From Poriferisodalis sp965116715 (GTDB lineage Bacteria; Actinomycetota; Acidimicrobiia; Acidimicrobiales; Poriferisodalaceae), in contig OZ220724.1 in the NCBI GenBank assembly GCA_965116715.1, positions 1,922,001-1,986,000 on the forward strand: a DNA stretch of 64,000 bases, read 5' to 3'. Below the pieces are notes generated by a model that searched no databases, was not told the origin of the DNA, and worked only from the letters and a program-made list of their open reading frames with translations. The translations under genes were made by a program, and so were the position numbers. Positions 49,101 to 58,953 of this stretch are shown piece after piece; the stretch's first letter is position 1; every line of letters begins with the position of its first letter.

Positions 49101-49134
49101 AAGACCCCCGCTCGGCTCGCTGGGCGGGGGTCTT
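49101..49134. terminator. Perfect 11-bp hairpin near the tRNA-like sequence
   Basis: AAGACCCCCGC and its exact complement flank a 12-base loop. It lacks a strong T-run in either direction. It could end transcription entering from either side between the MoxR/tRNA-like region and the glycoside-hydrolase-like gene. Confidence 0.55.
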
Positions 49135-49180
49135 GCGTGACACCCGCACCACACTTGTTCATCAACTTCAGTAGTTCTCA

Positions 49181-50425
49181 ATGAATTTCACATTGACCTC
49201 TGGAAGCTCTGGCGCCCCGGTGCTTGAGGGCGACTGGCTGGTGCGGGCTGCAGGGCACGGCGAGTGGCGCACGGTGGCAGAGCGTGGGCTCGACGAGTCG
49301 GGCTGGCGGCCAACCTCGACTCCCGGCCGGTGGTGGCTGGATGCCGGCCTCGCCGACGAGAACGCCGTCCTGTACCGCCGGCACTTCGAGTTGCCACCGG
49401 AGGGTGCGACCGAGATCGGCAGCCCCGACAGCACTGCCGGCGGCGATGCTCGTTGGTGGCTCGTCGCAAGCGGATTGTGCGAACTCGGCCACCTGTGGCT
49501 CAACGGCACGTACTTGGGGGACCTACGCGGTCGGCACGCAGAGCACGCCTTCGAAATCGACCGACTGCTCCGCTCAGGCTCCGAGCACCTCGCAGCAGTC
49601 GAAGCTGCTCACGGGACCGTCCGGGCGCCCCAGGGCCCCGACGCGCAGGTGCAGATCCAACGGACCGGACCCGCTCGCGTCCAGCGTGTCCGGGCGCTCG
49701 TCATCGAGGCGAGTCCTGATCGCGCAGTGCTGCGCATCGCTGCCACCGTGGACAGCGCCGGCACGCATCGGGGCGAGGTCACCACGACGGTGCTGCCCGC
49801 AGATGATCCTGAAGCTGGTTGGTCCCAAGATGCCACTCGCCGGGTCGCATCGCTGGACGATGGCGTGGCGCTGTCCGAACCTGTGCTGGCTCGCGGGCGC
49901 AACGAGCTCGAGTGGCTGGTCGCACTCGAGCGTCCGTCGCTGTGGTGGCCCGCCGGATTCGGCGATCAAGCGATGTACTGCATCGACATCGACGTTGCCA
50001 TCGACGGGCGCTCTAGCCATGCGCTCACGCTGCCGACAGGGATCCGGACCGTCGCGCTGCGAGACGGCGAGCTGTACGTCAACGGCGAGGGTTTCACAGG
50101 AGAGCACGGCGGTCGGGCGGCGGTGCAGCACGAGTTGTCCCATCGCAGCGTCTATGACGACGCCGATGCCGCCGGCATCATGCTGTGCCAGCAGATCGCG
50201 CTCGATCCGAGCATCTACGCCGGCGCCGAGCGAGGCCTGCGAGCACTTGCAACCCGGGCCGCCGCGAGCGCCGCCGACCACGTCGGCCACCATCCGAGCG
50301 TGGTCAGCTGGCGGCTCATTCCGCAGCGCACAGCACCCGGGCCGACACTGCTGGGGTCCCGATGGACACACCGCGTCCTGAGCCAGTCCATGACCGCAGC
50401 CGACCCCACCCGACCCCACACCTAG
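49181..50425 (+). CDS. Glycoside hydrolase family 2-like protein, shortened
   Basis: A 414-residue protein resembling the N-terminal half of beta-mannosidase-type GH2 enzymes. A jelly-roll sugar-binding domain (about residues 1–145) includes ENAVLYRRHFELP and HLWLNGTYLGDLRGRHAEHAFEIDRLL. An Ig-like region (about 150–290) ends at SLWWPAGFGDQAMY, then VALRDGELYVNGEGF, where the TIM barrel would begin. Only about 110 residues follow, without the NxE catalytic motif, so hydrolase activity is unlikely. It has no signal peptide. It may be a degraded enzyme or a binding protein. Confidence 0.65.
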   Translation: MNFTLTSGSSGAPVLEGDWLVRAAGHGEWRTVAERGLDESGWRPTSTPGRWWLDAGLADENAVLYRRHFELPPEGATEIGSPDSTAGGDARWWLVASGLCELGHLWLNGTYLGDLRGRHAEHAFEIDRLLRSGSEHLAAVEAAHGTVRAPQGPDAQVQIQRTGPARVQRVRALVIEASPDRAVLRIAATVDSAGTHRGEVTTTVLPADDPEAGWSQDATRRVASLDDGVALSEPVLARGRNELEWLVALERPSLWWPAGFGDQAMYCIDIDVAIDGRSSHALTLPTGIRTVALRDGELYVNGEGFTGEHGGRAAVQHELSHRSVYDDADAAGIMLCQQIALDPSIYAGAERGLRALATRAAASAADHVGHHPSVVSWRLIPQRTAPGPTLLGSRWTHRVLSQSMTAADPTRPHT

Positions 50426-50502
50426 CTCACCAAGTACCGTACGACCTTGGCGTGCTCAGCCCCCGCACGAGCCGCGCCGACCGCCGCCCCCAGGAGGAAC
50501 AC

Positions 50503-51342
50503 ATGGCACCGACTGCCACGCAGGCTGCCGGGTCTGCACCTGTGTTCAAGTCCAAGCGTCCGCTGCCATTCCCGCTGAACATCTACCAGTCAGCCATCGG
50601 TCGCAAGTGGGTGATGGCGTGGACCGGCATCGGGCTGTTGGGCTTCGTCATCGTCCACATGATCGGCAACCTGCACCTCTATGAGGGCCCGTCGCGGATG
50701 TACGAGTACGCCGAGACGCTGCGTGACCTCGGCGGCGGCCTGCTGCCTCGCACGCTGCTGCTGTGGATCATGCGCATCGGGCTGCTCGCCATGTTCGGGG
50801 TGCACCTGCACTCGGCGTACACGCTGAAGGAACGCAGCCGGCTGGCGTCGGATCGGGCCGGCTTCGTCGGCGGCGCCAAGAAGTACGAGTCGAAGCGCGA
50901 CTACATCGCCGCCAACTACGCCTCACGCACCATGCGCTGGACCGGTCCCATCGTGGGCCTGTACGTGCTGTTCCACCTGGCCGACCTGACGTGGGGCTGG
51001 TGGCTGGGCGGCGACTACGTGCGAGGCGATCCGTACCACAACGTGGTCGAGTCGCTGTCGTCGATCCCGGTGGCGATCATCTATGTCGTCGCCAACGTGG
51101 CGCTGGCCATCCACATCTTCCACGGCACGTGGAGCATGTTCCAGACCCTCGGTGTGAACAATCCCCGATACAACAACCTGCGACGCAACCTGGCGACCGT
51201 GCTGGCAGGTGTCGTCCTGGTGGGCAACCTGTCATTCCCGGTGCTGGTGCAGGCCGGCCTGGTCGACGAGGACAACCGGGACTGCCCCGTCAACGACACC
51301 ACCGGGCTGGAGTGTCTTGAAGCAGAAGCAGGGGCGCACTGA
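50503..51342 (+). CDS. sdhC: Succinate dehydrogenase cytochrome b subunit
   Basis: Membrane anchor of a B-type succinate dehydrogenase/fumarate reductase, one polypeptide with five membrane helices and two haems. The 279-residue protein shows well-spaced histidines for haem ligation (VIVHMIGNLHLYEG, LFGVHLHSAYTL-like MFGVHLHSA, VLFHLADLTWGW, AIHIFHGTWSMFQTLG). The ATG at 50503 has AGGAGG eight bases upstream. sdhA follows after one base and sdhB overlaps it, giving the order C–A–B. Confidence 0.93.
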   Translation: MAPTATQAAGSAPVFKSKRPLPFPLNIYQSAIGRKWVMAWTGIGLLGFVIVHMIGNLHLYEGPSRMYEYAETLRDLGGGLLPRTLLLWIMRIGLLAMFGVHLHSAYTLKERSRLASDRAGFVGGAKKYESKRDYIAANYASRTMRWTGPIVGLYVLFHLADLTWGWWLGGDYVRGDPYHNVVESLSSIPVAIIYVVANVALAIHIFHGTWSMFQTLGVNNPRYNNLRRNLATVLAGVVLVGNLSFPVLVQAGLVDEDNRDCPVNDTTGLECLEAEAGAH

Positions 51343-51343
51343 G

Positions 51344-53299
51344 ATGGCAATGAGCGACGCCGCTTCGAATGGACACGCCAATAGCGTGCTGGATGCCCGC
51401 GTACCCGGCGGGGCGATGGCCGCCAAGTGGACCGACCACAAGTTCTCCATGAAGCTGGTCAACCCCAACAACAAGCGCCGATTCGAGATTCTCGTCGTGG
51501 GCACCGGCCTGGCTGGGGCCTCCGCAGCCGCCTCGCTGTCCGAACTCGGCTACCGGGTGAAGGTGTTCACCTTCCATGATTCGCCTCGCCGTGCGCACTC
51601 GATCGCTGCGCAGGGCGGCATCAACGCCGCCAAGAACTACACCAACGACGGCGACTCGGTTCACCGGCTGTTCTATGACACCGTCAAGGGCGGCGACTAC
51701 CGCAGCCGCGAGGCCAACGTGCACCGCCTGGCCGAGGTGTCGCTGAACATCATCGACCAGTGCGCGGCGCAGGGCGTGCCGTTCGCCCGCGAGTACGGCG
51801 GCCTGCTCGACAACCGCTCATTCGGCGGGGCGCAAGTCAGCCGCACGTTCTACGCCCGCGGCCAGACCGGCCAGCAGCTGTTGCTGGGTGCCTACCAGGC
51901 ATTGGCCCGCCAGGTCGCCGCGGGCGGGGTCGAGCTGTACACGCGCTCGGAGATGCTGGATCTGGTGGTGAAGGATGGGCGGGCCTGCGGCATCGTGACC
52001 CGCGACCTCATCTCCGGCGAGATCGCCGCGCACACCGGCCACGCCGTGGTGCTGGCGACCGGCGGGTACGGCAACGTCTATTTCCTGTCCACCAACGCCA
52101 TGGCGTGCAACGTCACCGCTGCCTGGCGGGCGCACCGGCGCGGGGCGTTCTTCGCCAATCCCTGTTACACGCAGATCCATCCCACCTGCATTCCCGCCAG
52201 CGACGAGTTCCAGTCGAAGCTGACGCTGATGTCCGAGTCGCTGCGCAACGACGGTCGCATCTGGGTGCCCGCACAGATGGACGATGCCCGCTCGCCGGAG
52301 GCGATCCCCGAGTCCGAGCGCGACTACTACCTCGAGCGCAAGTACCCGGCCTTCGGGAACCTGGTGCCGCGTGACGTGGCCAGCCGCAACGCCAAGACCG
52401 TGGTGGACCAAGGCAAGGGTGTGGGTCCGCTGCGCAACGGCGTGTACCTCGACTTCTCCGAGGTGATCGCCCGTGACGGCCAGCCGGCGGTGGCGGCGAA
52501 GTACGGGAATCTCTTCGACATGTACGAGCGCATCACCGGTGAGAACCCCTACGCGGGGCCCATGCGCATCTACCCGGCCATCCACTACACGATGGGCGGG
52601 CTGTGGGTGGACTACCACCTCATGACCACGGTGCCGGGCTGTTACTCGATCGGCGAGGCCAACTTCTCCGATCATGGCGCCAACCGGCTGGGTGCCTCGG
52701 CGCTGATGCAAGGCCTGGCCGACGGCTACTTCGTACTCCCCTACACCATCGGCGACGACTTGGCTGCGAGGCTGGGCGAGCCGGTGGTGCCGATCGACGA
52801 CCCGGTGTTCACCCAGGCCGTTGCCGGCGTCGAAGATGCCACGCAGCGGTTCCTGTCGATCGGCGGCACCCGTTCGGTGGACTGGTTCCATCGCGAGCTG
52901 GGCAAGATCGTGTGGGACTACATCGGCATGGAGCGCACCGCCGAGGGCTTGGAGAAGGCCCTGTCGGAGATACCGGCGCTGGAGGCCGAGTTCTGGGCTG
53001 ACCTGCGGGTGCCCGGGGACGGCGCGACGCTCAATTCGAGCCTGGAGAAGGCGGGGCGGGTGGCCGACTTCTTCGAGCTGGCCAAGCTGATGGCCCGCGA
53101 TGCCCTCGTGCGCGAGGAAAGCTGCGGGGGTCATTTCCGGGCTGAGCACCAGACACCCGACGGCGAGGCGCAGCGAGACGACGACAACTTCGCGCACGTC
53201 GCCGCGTGGGAGTGGCACGCCGCCGACACCGTCCAGACCCGTCACGTCGAGGAATTGGAATTCGACGAAGTGGCACTGACCCAGCGGAGCTACAAGTGA
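51344..53299 (+). CDS. sdhA: Succinate dehydrogenase flavoprotein subunit
   Basis: Catalytic FAD subunit oxidising succinate to fumarate. 651 residues. FAD-binding ILVVGTGLAGASAAASLSELGY near residue 50, the covalent-flavin region HSIAAQGGINAAKNYTNDGDS with its histidine, and the substrate-site motif YFLSTNAMACNVTAAWRAHRRGAFFANP, TQIHPTCIP and GEANFSDHGANRLGASALMQGL are present. The sequence style is that of the long SdhA found with B-type cytochromes. ATG 51344 immediately follows sdhC; the stop overlaps the sdhB GTG. Confidence 0.96.
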   Translation: MAMSDAASNGHANSVLDARVPGGAMAAKWTDHKFSMKLVNPNNKRRFEILVVGTGLAGASAAASLSELGYRVKVFTFHDSPRRAHSIAAQGGINAAKNYTNDGDSVHRLFYDTVKGGDYRSREANVHRLAEVSLNIIDQCAAQGVPFAREYGGLLDNRSFGGAQVSRTFYARGQTGQQLLLGAYQALARQVAAGGVELYTRSEMLDLVVKDGRACGIVTRDLISGEIAAHTGHAVVLATGGYGNVYFLSTNAMACNVTAAWRAHRRGAFFANPCYTQIHPTCIPASDEFQSKLTLMSESLRNDGRIWVPAQMDDARSPEAIPESERDYYLERKYPAFGNLVPRDVASRNAKTVVDQGKGVGPLRNGVYLDFSEVIARDGQPAVAAKYGNLFDMYERITGENPYAGPMRIYPAIHYTMGGLWVDYHLMTTVPGCYSIGEANFSDHGANRLGASALMQGLADGYFVLPYTIGDDLAARLGEPVVPIDDPVFTQAVAGVEDATQRFLSIGGTRSVDWFHRELGKIVWDYIGMERTAEGLEKALSEIPALEAEFWADLRVPGDGATLNSSLEKAGRVADFFELAKLMARDALVREESCGGHFRAEHQTPDGEAQRDDDNFAHVAAWEWHAADTVQTRHVEELEFDEVALTQRSYK

Positions 53300-54093
53300 G
53301 CGGGACGAACGGCCAGCACAGCGGCGGCACGCTGAACCTCACGCTGCGGATCTGGCGCCAGGAGGGGCCAGACACGCCCGGACGGTTCCACACCTTCGAC
53401 GCCCCCGATGTCAGCGAGGACATGTCGTTCCTCGAACTGCTCGACATCATCAACGAGCGGCTGGTCGCCGGCGGCGATGTGCCGATCGAGTTCGATCACG
53501 ACTGCCGGGAGGGCATCTGCGGCACGTGCAGCCTGATGATCAACGGTCGGGCGCACGGTCACGAAGCGGCCACCACCACCTGCCAGCTGCACATGCGCAA
53601 GTTCTCCGACGGCGACGTCATCACGGTGGAGCCGTTCCGGGCGAAGGCATTCACGGTGGTGCGCGACCTGGTGGTCGACCGCAGTTCGTTCGACCGCATC
53701 ATCGAAGCGGGCGGCTACATCTCGGTCAACACCGGTGCTGTTGGCGACGCCAACCTGACGCCGGTGCCGAAGGATGCCGCGGACACCTCGATGGACGCAG
53801 CCGCGTGCATCGGGTGCGGGGCCTGCGTCGCGGCGTGCCCCAACTCGGCAGCCCAGCTGTTCACCTCGGCGAAGCTGGCACATCTCAACCTGATCCCCCA
53901 GGGGCAGCCCGAACGCTGGGAGCGCACCGAAGCCATGGTGGAAACCATGGAGCAGTACTTCGGCTCGTGCACGAATCACGGCGAGTGCACCGAGGCCTGC
54001 CCCAAGGAGATCAGCTTGGACTTCATCGCGTTCATGAACCGCGACTACGTCAAGGCCAAGATCAAGAACCGCAAGCTGGCCGGCCAAGGCTGA
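53296..54093 (+). CDS. sdhB: Succinate dehydrogenase iron-sulfur subunit
   Basis: Electron-transfer subunit with three clusters. The 2Fe-2S ligands are in CREGICGTCSL and the later TTTCQLH, the 4Fe-4S ligands in CIGCGACVAACPNS, and the 3Fe-4S ligands around CTNHGECTEACPKEI. 265 residues. The GTG at 53296 overlaps the sdhA stop (GTGA), so translation is coupled. The tandem propeller genes start 39 bases downstream. Confidence 0.96.
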   Translation: MSGTNGQHSGGTLNLTLRIWRQEGPDTPGRFHTFDAPDVSEDMSFLELLDIINERLVAGGDVPIEFDHDCREGICGTCSLMINGRAHGHEAATTTCQLHMRKFSDGDVITVEPFRAKAFTVVRDLVVDRSSFDRIIEAGGYISVNTGAVGDANLTPVPKDAADTSMDAAACIGCGACVAACPNSAAQLFTSAKLAHLNLIPQGQPERWERTEAMVETMEQYFGSCTNHGECTEACPKEISLDFIAFMNRDYVKAKIKNRKLAGQG

Positions 54094-54132
54094 ATCGCTC
54101 CTTTGCCGGACGCAACAGACCGAGGTGGTCTC

Positions 54133-56454
54133 ATGATCCCCGCAAAGAAAGCCGTACTGGCACTGTTCGCGGCATTGGCGATTGCCCTGGCGGCGGTGCC
54201 GGCGGCGGCCCAAGCGCCGTCGAACCTGGTCCGCAGCGGGCCGAATCTGACGCTGGTCGTGGCGAGCTGTCCGGGACCGGCCGACAACGCAGTCGCCGAG
54301 GCGCTGGCCGCGCACGCTCGCAACGCCGCGAAGGTGTGCGTCGATCCGAGCGGCCTGTCCGAAGAGACGGCTGACGTCATCGCGAAGTTCGCACCCGACC
54401 GTGTGCTGATCGTGGGCGGCGAGACGGCGGTGCCGCCCGACGTGATGGACGAGTTGACCGCTGCTGTGCGCGCCGCATACCGCTGGGCAGTGATCCAGCG
54501 TCTCGGCGGTGCCACCCGCATCGAGACGGCTGCGCTGGCGGCACGTGCGGCACTGGAGTCACCCAGCGTCACCGGCCCGGGCACCGTCACGCTGTTCATC
54601 GCGAACGGCTGGGACGGCAACCAAGTGCGCACCGCAGCGGAGACGGCCGCTGCCACCGACGACGCCGCTGTCGCCTACTTCTCGCCGCAGACAATCGCCG
54701 AGGGCCTGCCCGCCGCGACAGCTTCGCTCGTCGCCGACTACACGCCTGCTCGTGTCGTGCTTGTGGGCCTCGCCGGCGAGACCGGAGCAGCCACCGAGGC
54801 GACGGTCGCCGCAGCGCTCGATGCGAACGGCCTGATCGTCGAGATCGAGCGGATCGCCCGCACCGGCGAGCCGCTCTTGTGGACCCCCGAGGCGTCGCCG
54901 TCGGTCGGCAAGGCCCGTGAGATCTTCACATCCATCGTCGATGGCACCTACCAGCCCCCCACGATGAGCGACGAGAACGTTCCGGTGCTGGCGGCGAGCT
55001 CGGCACGGGGCCCCCTGGGCACCCCCAAGGGGCATCGGCTCTGGACCGTTCGCGCCGACGGCTCCCGACGTGAGCTGCACTCGGCAGAACACCGTGGCTG
55101 GGCGTGGAACCCAGCCAACGGCCAGCTCAGTTGGGCCGGACTCGACGGGCGGCTGCGGGTCTCCGAGCTCGCCGGCGATGAGCGCGTCGTGTCCGAAACC
55201 GGCCAGTACCCGTCCTGGTCGCCGGACGGCAGTCACGTCGTCACGTTCTCCTTCTCCGGTCCCACCGCGTTCGGTCGCAGCAACCGCACCGAAGCGCACA
55301 TCACCACCGAAGACGGCCGCGGCGCCCAGCGCATCGGCGTTGTCGACTACCGCACCTTCCTCTATGCAGACCTGCCGCTCGCCGCATGGTCACCCGACGG
55401 GAAGCACTTCGCCTATGTCGAGTTGACCACCGACTCCGAGACCACCGACACGATGTCCGTCGCGCGCATATGGTCGACCAGCGCAGCGGCGCCCACGATC
55501 ACGCTCGGCGAAGACATCACGTTCCTGGGCTGGTCGCCTGACGGCACGCAATTCGCGTACGCCACGCCGAATGACTGCGACGGCAACGGGCGGGATGAGA
55601 GCCAGATCCTGTGGATCGCCACGGCCGACGGCGCCGACCCCCGCCAGGTCGGTCCGATCGACCGCATCCAGTGGCGCTTCCTGCATCTGTGGTCATCTGA
55701 CGGTCGGCACCTCGCTTACGAGTCGCTCGATCCAGCGGACTGCTCGATGCACCTGAAGGTGGAGACCATCGCCGGCGAGGCCACGGCGCTCGACCCGGTC
55801 GCCGACGGGAGGCTCGTGGGCTGGTCGCCCAATGGCACCCATGTGGCCTATGGCCTCACGGTGGGCACGGCGGGCAGGGGCGTCCCGCTGCGCGAGCACC
55901 TCTGGGTGGTGCGCCACGACGGGAGCGATCGGCGCGAGCTCGGCGAGGCGCTCCCCACGGTCTTCGGCCCGGTGCGCTGGTCACGTGACGGTGAGCACCT
56001 CGCGTACGCCGAGGTGGTGCGAAGTGCCGACGGCGAGGTCATCGGCAGCCGGCCTGTCGTCTCGCGAACCAACGGGATCGGTGGAGTCATCCAGCTTGCC
56101 GAGCGGGGCAACATCCTGGAGTGGTCGCCCATTGACGACCGGCTCGCCTACGTCGTGCACCTCGACACCTACGGCGACAGCGAGATCGATCGCCGGGAGT
56201 TGCGCATCCACTCCGTCGGCTCGACGGCCCCCGACATCACGCTGGTCTACGAGCTGGCTGACATCACGCTGGGGGCGCGATGGTCGCCCGACGGCGAGTA
56301 CCTCGGGTACGTCTCGGGGCCAACCGAGCTGCTGCTGGACTGGTTCATCAACCGTCGGCGCGGGTCGGATGCCTGGGTGGTGGCCACGAGCGAGCCACGC
56401 TGGACACGCCTCTTGGTCACCGACATCACCTGGGGGCAATGGCAGCCTCGCTGA
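54133..56454 (+). CDS. Secreted CWB2-like / beta-propeller protein, first of a tandem pair
   Basis: A 773-residue exported protein; ATG 54133 has GAGGTGG upstream, and a signal peptide (MIPAKKAVLALFAALAIALAAVPAAAQA) follows. The N-terminal ~260 residues hold degenerate cell-wall-binding type 2 repeats, best seen at VIQRLGGATRIETAALAARAAL. The remaining ~480 residues form one or two WD40-like (PD40/TolB) propellers with repeated WSPDG blades. It is 39 bases behind sdhB but its role need not be respiratory. The next gene is its paralogue. Confidence 0.8.
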   Translation: MIPAKKAVLALFAALAIALAAVPAAAQAPSNLVRSGPNLTLVVASCPGPADNAVAEALAAHARNAAKVCVDPSGLSEETADVIAKFAPDRVLIVGGETAVPPDVMDELTAAVRAAYRWAVIQRLGGATRIETAALAARAALESPSVTGPGTVTLFIANGWDGNQVRTAAETAAATDDAAVAYFSPQTIAEGLPAATASLVADYTPARVVLVGLAGETGAATEATVAAALDANGLIVEIERIARTGEPLLWTPEASPSVGKAREIFTSIVDGTYQPPTMSDENVPVLAASSARGPLGTPKGHRLWTVRADGSRRELHSAEHRGWAWNPANGQLSWAGLDGRLRVSELAGDERVVSETGQYPSWSPDGSHVVTFSFSGPTAFGRSNRTEAHITTEDGRGAQRIGVVDYRTFLYADLPLAAWSPDGKHFAYVELTTDSETTDTMSVARIWSTSAAAPTITLGEDITFLGWSPDGTQFAYATPNDCDGNGRDESQILWIATADGADPRQVGPIDRIQWRFLHLWSSDGRHLAYESLDPADCSMHLKVETIAGEATALDPVADGRLVGWSPNGTHVAYGLTVGTAGRGVPLREHLWVVRHDGSDRRELGEALPTVFGPVRWSRDGEHLAYAEVVRSADGEVIGSRPVVSRTNGIGGVIQLAERGNILEWSPIDDRLAYVVHLDTYGDSEIDRRELRIHSVGSTAPDITLVYELADITLGARWSPDGEYLGYVSGPTELLLDWFINRRRGSDAWVVATSEPRWTRLLVTDITWGQWQPR

Positions 56455-56498
56455 GCGCGACTGGGGCACGCTCGACCCGCCGCTAGCGTTGCGCCTCG

Positions 56499-58913
56499 AT
56501 GACGAATCCACATGTGTTTCTGAGTTCTCGCGCGGTGCCGGCACGGCCAAAGGGGTTGCGCTCGCGAGCCGCTCCAGCAGCGGTGGCGATCGCTGTCCTG
56601 CTGGGCTCGGTCATGCTGGCGACGCCGGCGGCAGCGCAGGAACGACCGACCAATCTGGTTCGCAGCGGGCCCAACCTGACGCTGGTCGTGGCGAACTGTG
56701 ACAGCGTGGCCGACACGACGACGGCCCTGAATCTGGCTCGACAGGCCCGCAATGCAGCCTTCGCTTGCCTGGATGCCGACGGCATCGGGGCAGATATCGC
56801 CGATCTCGTCGCGGAGTTCGCCCCCGACCGCGTGATGGTTGTCGGCGGCGCAGACGTTGTGTCACCGGCGGTGATGGGAGAACTGTCGGCGGCAGTGCGC
56901 GCGGCCTACCGGTGGGCCGTCATCCAGCGGCTGGGTGGGGCGACTCGCGTCGAGACTGCTGCTGAGGCTGTTCGGGTTGCACTGGACACACCCGAGCGGG
57001 TGGGTCCCGACACGGTCACGCTGATCGTGGCCAACGGCTGGAACGACGCCGATATCGACACCGCGAGGGAGTTCGCCGCAAGATTCCAAGACGTCGCGAT
57101 CGCCTACTTCTCGCCCCTCCTGATCGCCGACGGCCTCGATGAGGCGACGGCATCGTTGATCGCCGACTACCGGCCGCATCGGGTCGTGTTTGCCGGGCTC
57201 GCGGACGAAGCGGGAATGGCCGCGGAGGCAGCGACTGCGGCAGTGCTGGAGGCCATTGAGTCCGAGGTCCATGTCGAACGCGTGGCTGTGGCCACAGGTG
57301 CGCCATCTCCCAGTGTGGACACTGCGACGCTCACCAGCTCGGCACGCGAGACCTTCGAGGTCATCAGCAGGGGCGAGCGCGTTCGGCCCAGCGAGGCCGA
57401 CGAGGGCGATGGGCTGCCGTTCCTGGCACTCACCGAGGCGTCAGGAATCCGCGGCGTGGGCTCGACACTGTTCACAGTTCGGGCGGATGGCAGCGATCGC
57501 ATCCTGCGGACCGTCGACCACTACGGATGGGAATGGGACTACAGCGACGGGCAACGGCTCGCCTGGGCCGATGACGAAAAGCGGGTGATGGTTGCCACCC
57601 CTGACGCCGACGGCGAGCTGATCGTCTCTCGGGCCACATGGCCGTGGTGGTCACCCGACGGCAGCCATCTCATCACGTGGAAGACAACCGACACCGATGG
57701 CGATGACCGCTCCGATGCCTACGAGATGGTGCTGCGCAACGACAAGGGCCACAAGCAACGCAGCATGGGCCAGATGGATAGACGCACATACGTGTACGCC
57801 GAGACGCGCGACCTGATCTGGTCACGTGACGGCACGTACATGGCCTATGTCACCGGGCACATCGACCCCGAGACGTCCAAAGAGATCAACGAGGCACGCA
57901 TTGAGCCCACCGATGGCAGTGCCGCGCCCGTCACGCTTGCCGACGACGCCATCATCCTGCGCTGGTCGCCGACGGGAACGCACCTCCTCTACGCCACGCC
58001 CGCGGAGTGCGGCGAGGGCGAATCCTCGAACATCTGGGACATGTGGGTCGTGGCTGCCGACGGCAGCAATCAGCGCCGAATAGACCTGATCGACTACCCG
58101 GCATATTCCATCGTCATCATCAATCCGTGGTCCCGCGACGGGAAGCACGTTGCGTACGAGGCGGTCGACCCGCAGGACTGCTCGATCGAGCTGCGCGTCA
58201 GCACGGTGGACGGCGACGCCGAGCCGGTGAGCATCGCCGCCGACGCGCACTTCCTGGGGTGGTCGCCCGACAGCACATACCTCGAATACGGGGAAGAAAC
58301 CGACCGCCCAGTGACCGATTTCATCTCACCTGAACGGTCGTGGATCGCCCATCGCGACGGGAGTTCGAAGCGGTTCATCGGCGAGATTTCCCCTCACTTC
58401 CGCGGCTGGATCATCTGGTCGGATGACGGCAAGCACATCGCCTACACCGAGCTGCTGCGAGATGCCGACGGCAATCCCGCAGGTCTTCGCGCGCGCACCG
58501 AACGTTCCGACGGCGTTGCGGAATCGACCACGTTGGCTGAGTCCGGCAACGCCTTGAGCTTTTCCCGCGATGGTCGTCTCGCCTATGTCGCACAGCACGA
58601 TGACGACGGCGACGGTGTGCCCGATCGTGAGGCCCTGTACCTGCGAACCCCGGAGTCGCTCGATGACGACGTCGAGCTGGTGCATACGCTGCCCGCGCCG
58701 ACTCGAGTTGCCATCTGGTCGCCCGATGACAGCCATCTCATCTACGGGTCGGGCTCCATCGAGTCGCTCATCGGCTGGTTCCGCGACCGCGCGCGAGGGG
58801 TTGACGTGTGGGGTGTTGCCACCGGCAATCCCCGCTGGATGCATCGACTGATCACCGACGTCACCTGGGGCGAGTGGCAGCCCCAACCCAATGACGAGGC
58901 CGACGCCGAGTAG
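56499..58913 (+). CDS. Secreted CWB2-like / beta-propeller protein, second of a tandem pair
   Basis: An 804-residue paralogue of the preceding gene: both begin the mature region with NLVRSGPNLTLVVA, share AVRAAYRWAVIQRLGGATR(I/V)ETA, and end in a VTDITWG/VTDVTWG block. A signal peptide (AAPAAVAIAVLLGSVMLATPAAAQ) precedes the CWB2-like region and about ten propeller blades (WSPDG, WSPTG, WSPDS). Calcium-like DTDGDDRSD and DDDGDGVPDRE loops occur between blades. Probably attached to the cell surface; ligand unknown. Confidence 0.8.
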   Translation: MTNPHVFLSSRAVPARPKGLRSRAAPAAVAIAVLLGSVMLATPAAAQERPTNLVRSGPNLTLVVANCDSVADTTTALNLARQARNAAFACLDADGIGADIADLVAEFAPDRVMVVGGADVVSPAVMGELSAAVRAAYRWAVIQRLGGATRVETAAEAVRVALDTPERVGPDTVTLIVANGWNDADIDTAREFAARFQDVAIAYFSPLLIADGLDEATASLIADYRPHRVVFAGLADEAGMAAEAATAAVLEAIESEVHVERVAVATGAPSPSVDTATLTSSARETFEVISRGERVRPSEADEGDGLPFLALTEASGIRGVGSTLFTVRADGSDRILRTVDHYGWEWDYSDGQRLAWADDEKRVMVATPDADGELIVSRATWPWWSPDGSHLITWKTTDTDGDDRSDAYEMVLRNDKGHKQRSMGQMDRRTYVYAETRDLIWSRDGTYMAYVTGHIDPETSKEINEARIEPTDGSAAPVTLADDAIILRWSPTGTHLLYATPAECGEGESSNIWDMWVVAADGSNQRRIDLIDYPAYSIVIINPWSRDGKHVAYEAVDPQDCSIELRVSTVDGDAEPVSIAADAHFLGWSPDSTYLEYGEETDRPVTDFISPERSWIAHRDGSSKRFIGEISPHFRGWIIWSDDGKHIAYTELLRDADGNPAGLRARTERSDGVAESTTLAESGNALSFSRDGRLAYVAQHDDDGDGVPDREALYLRTPESLDDDVELVHTLPAPTRVAIWSPDDSHLIYGSGSIESLIGWFRDRARGVDVWGVATGNPRWMHRLITDVTWGEWQPQPNDEADAE

Positions 58914-58953
58914 GGCTGTTGCCGGCCCGGTCGCCCACTGGACCGCCGAGGCG

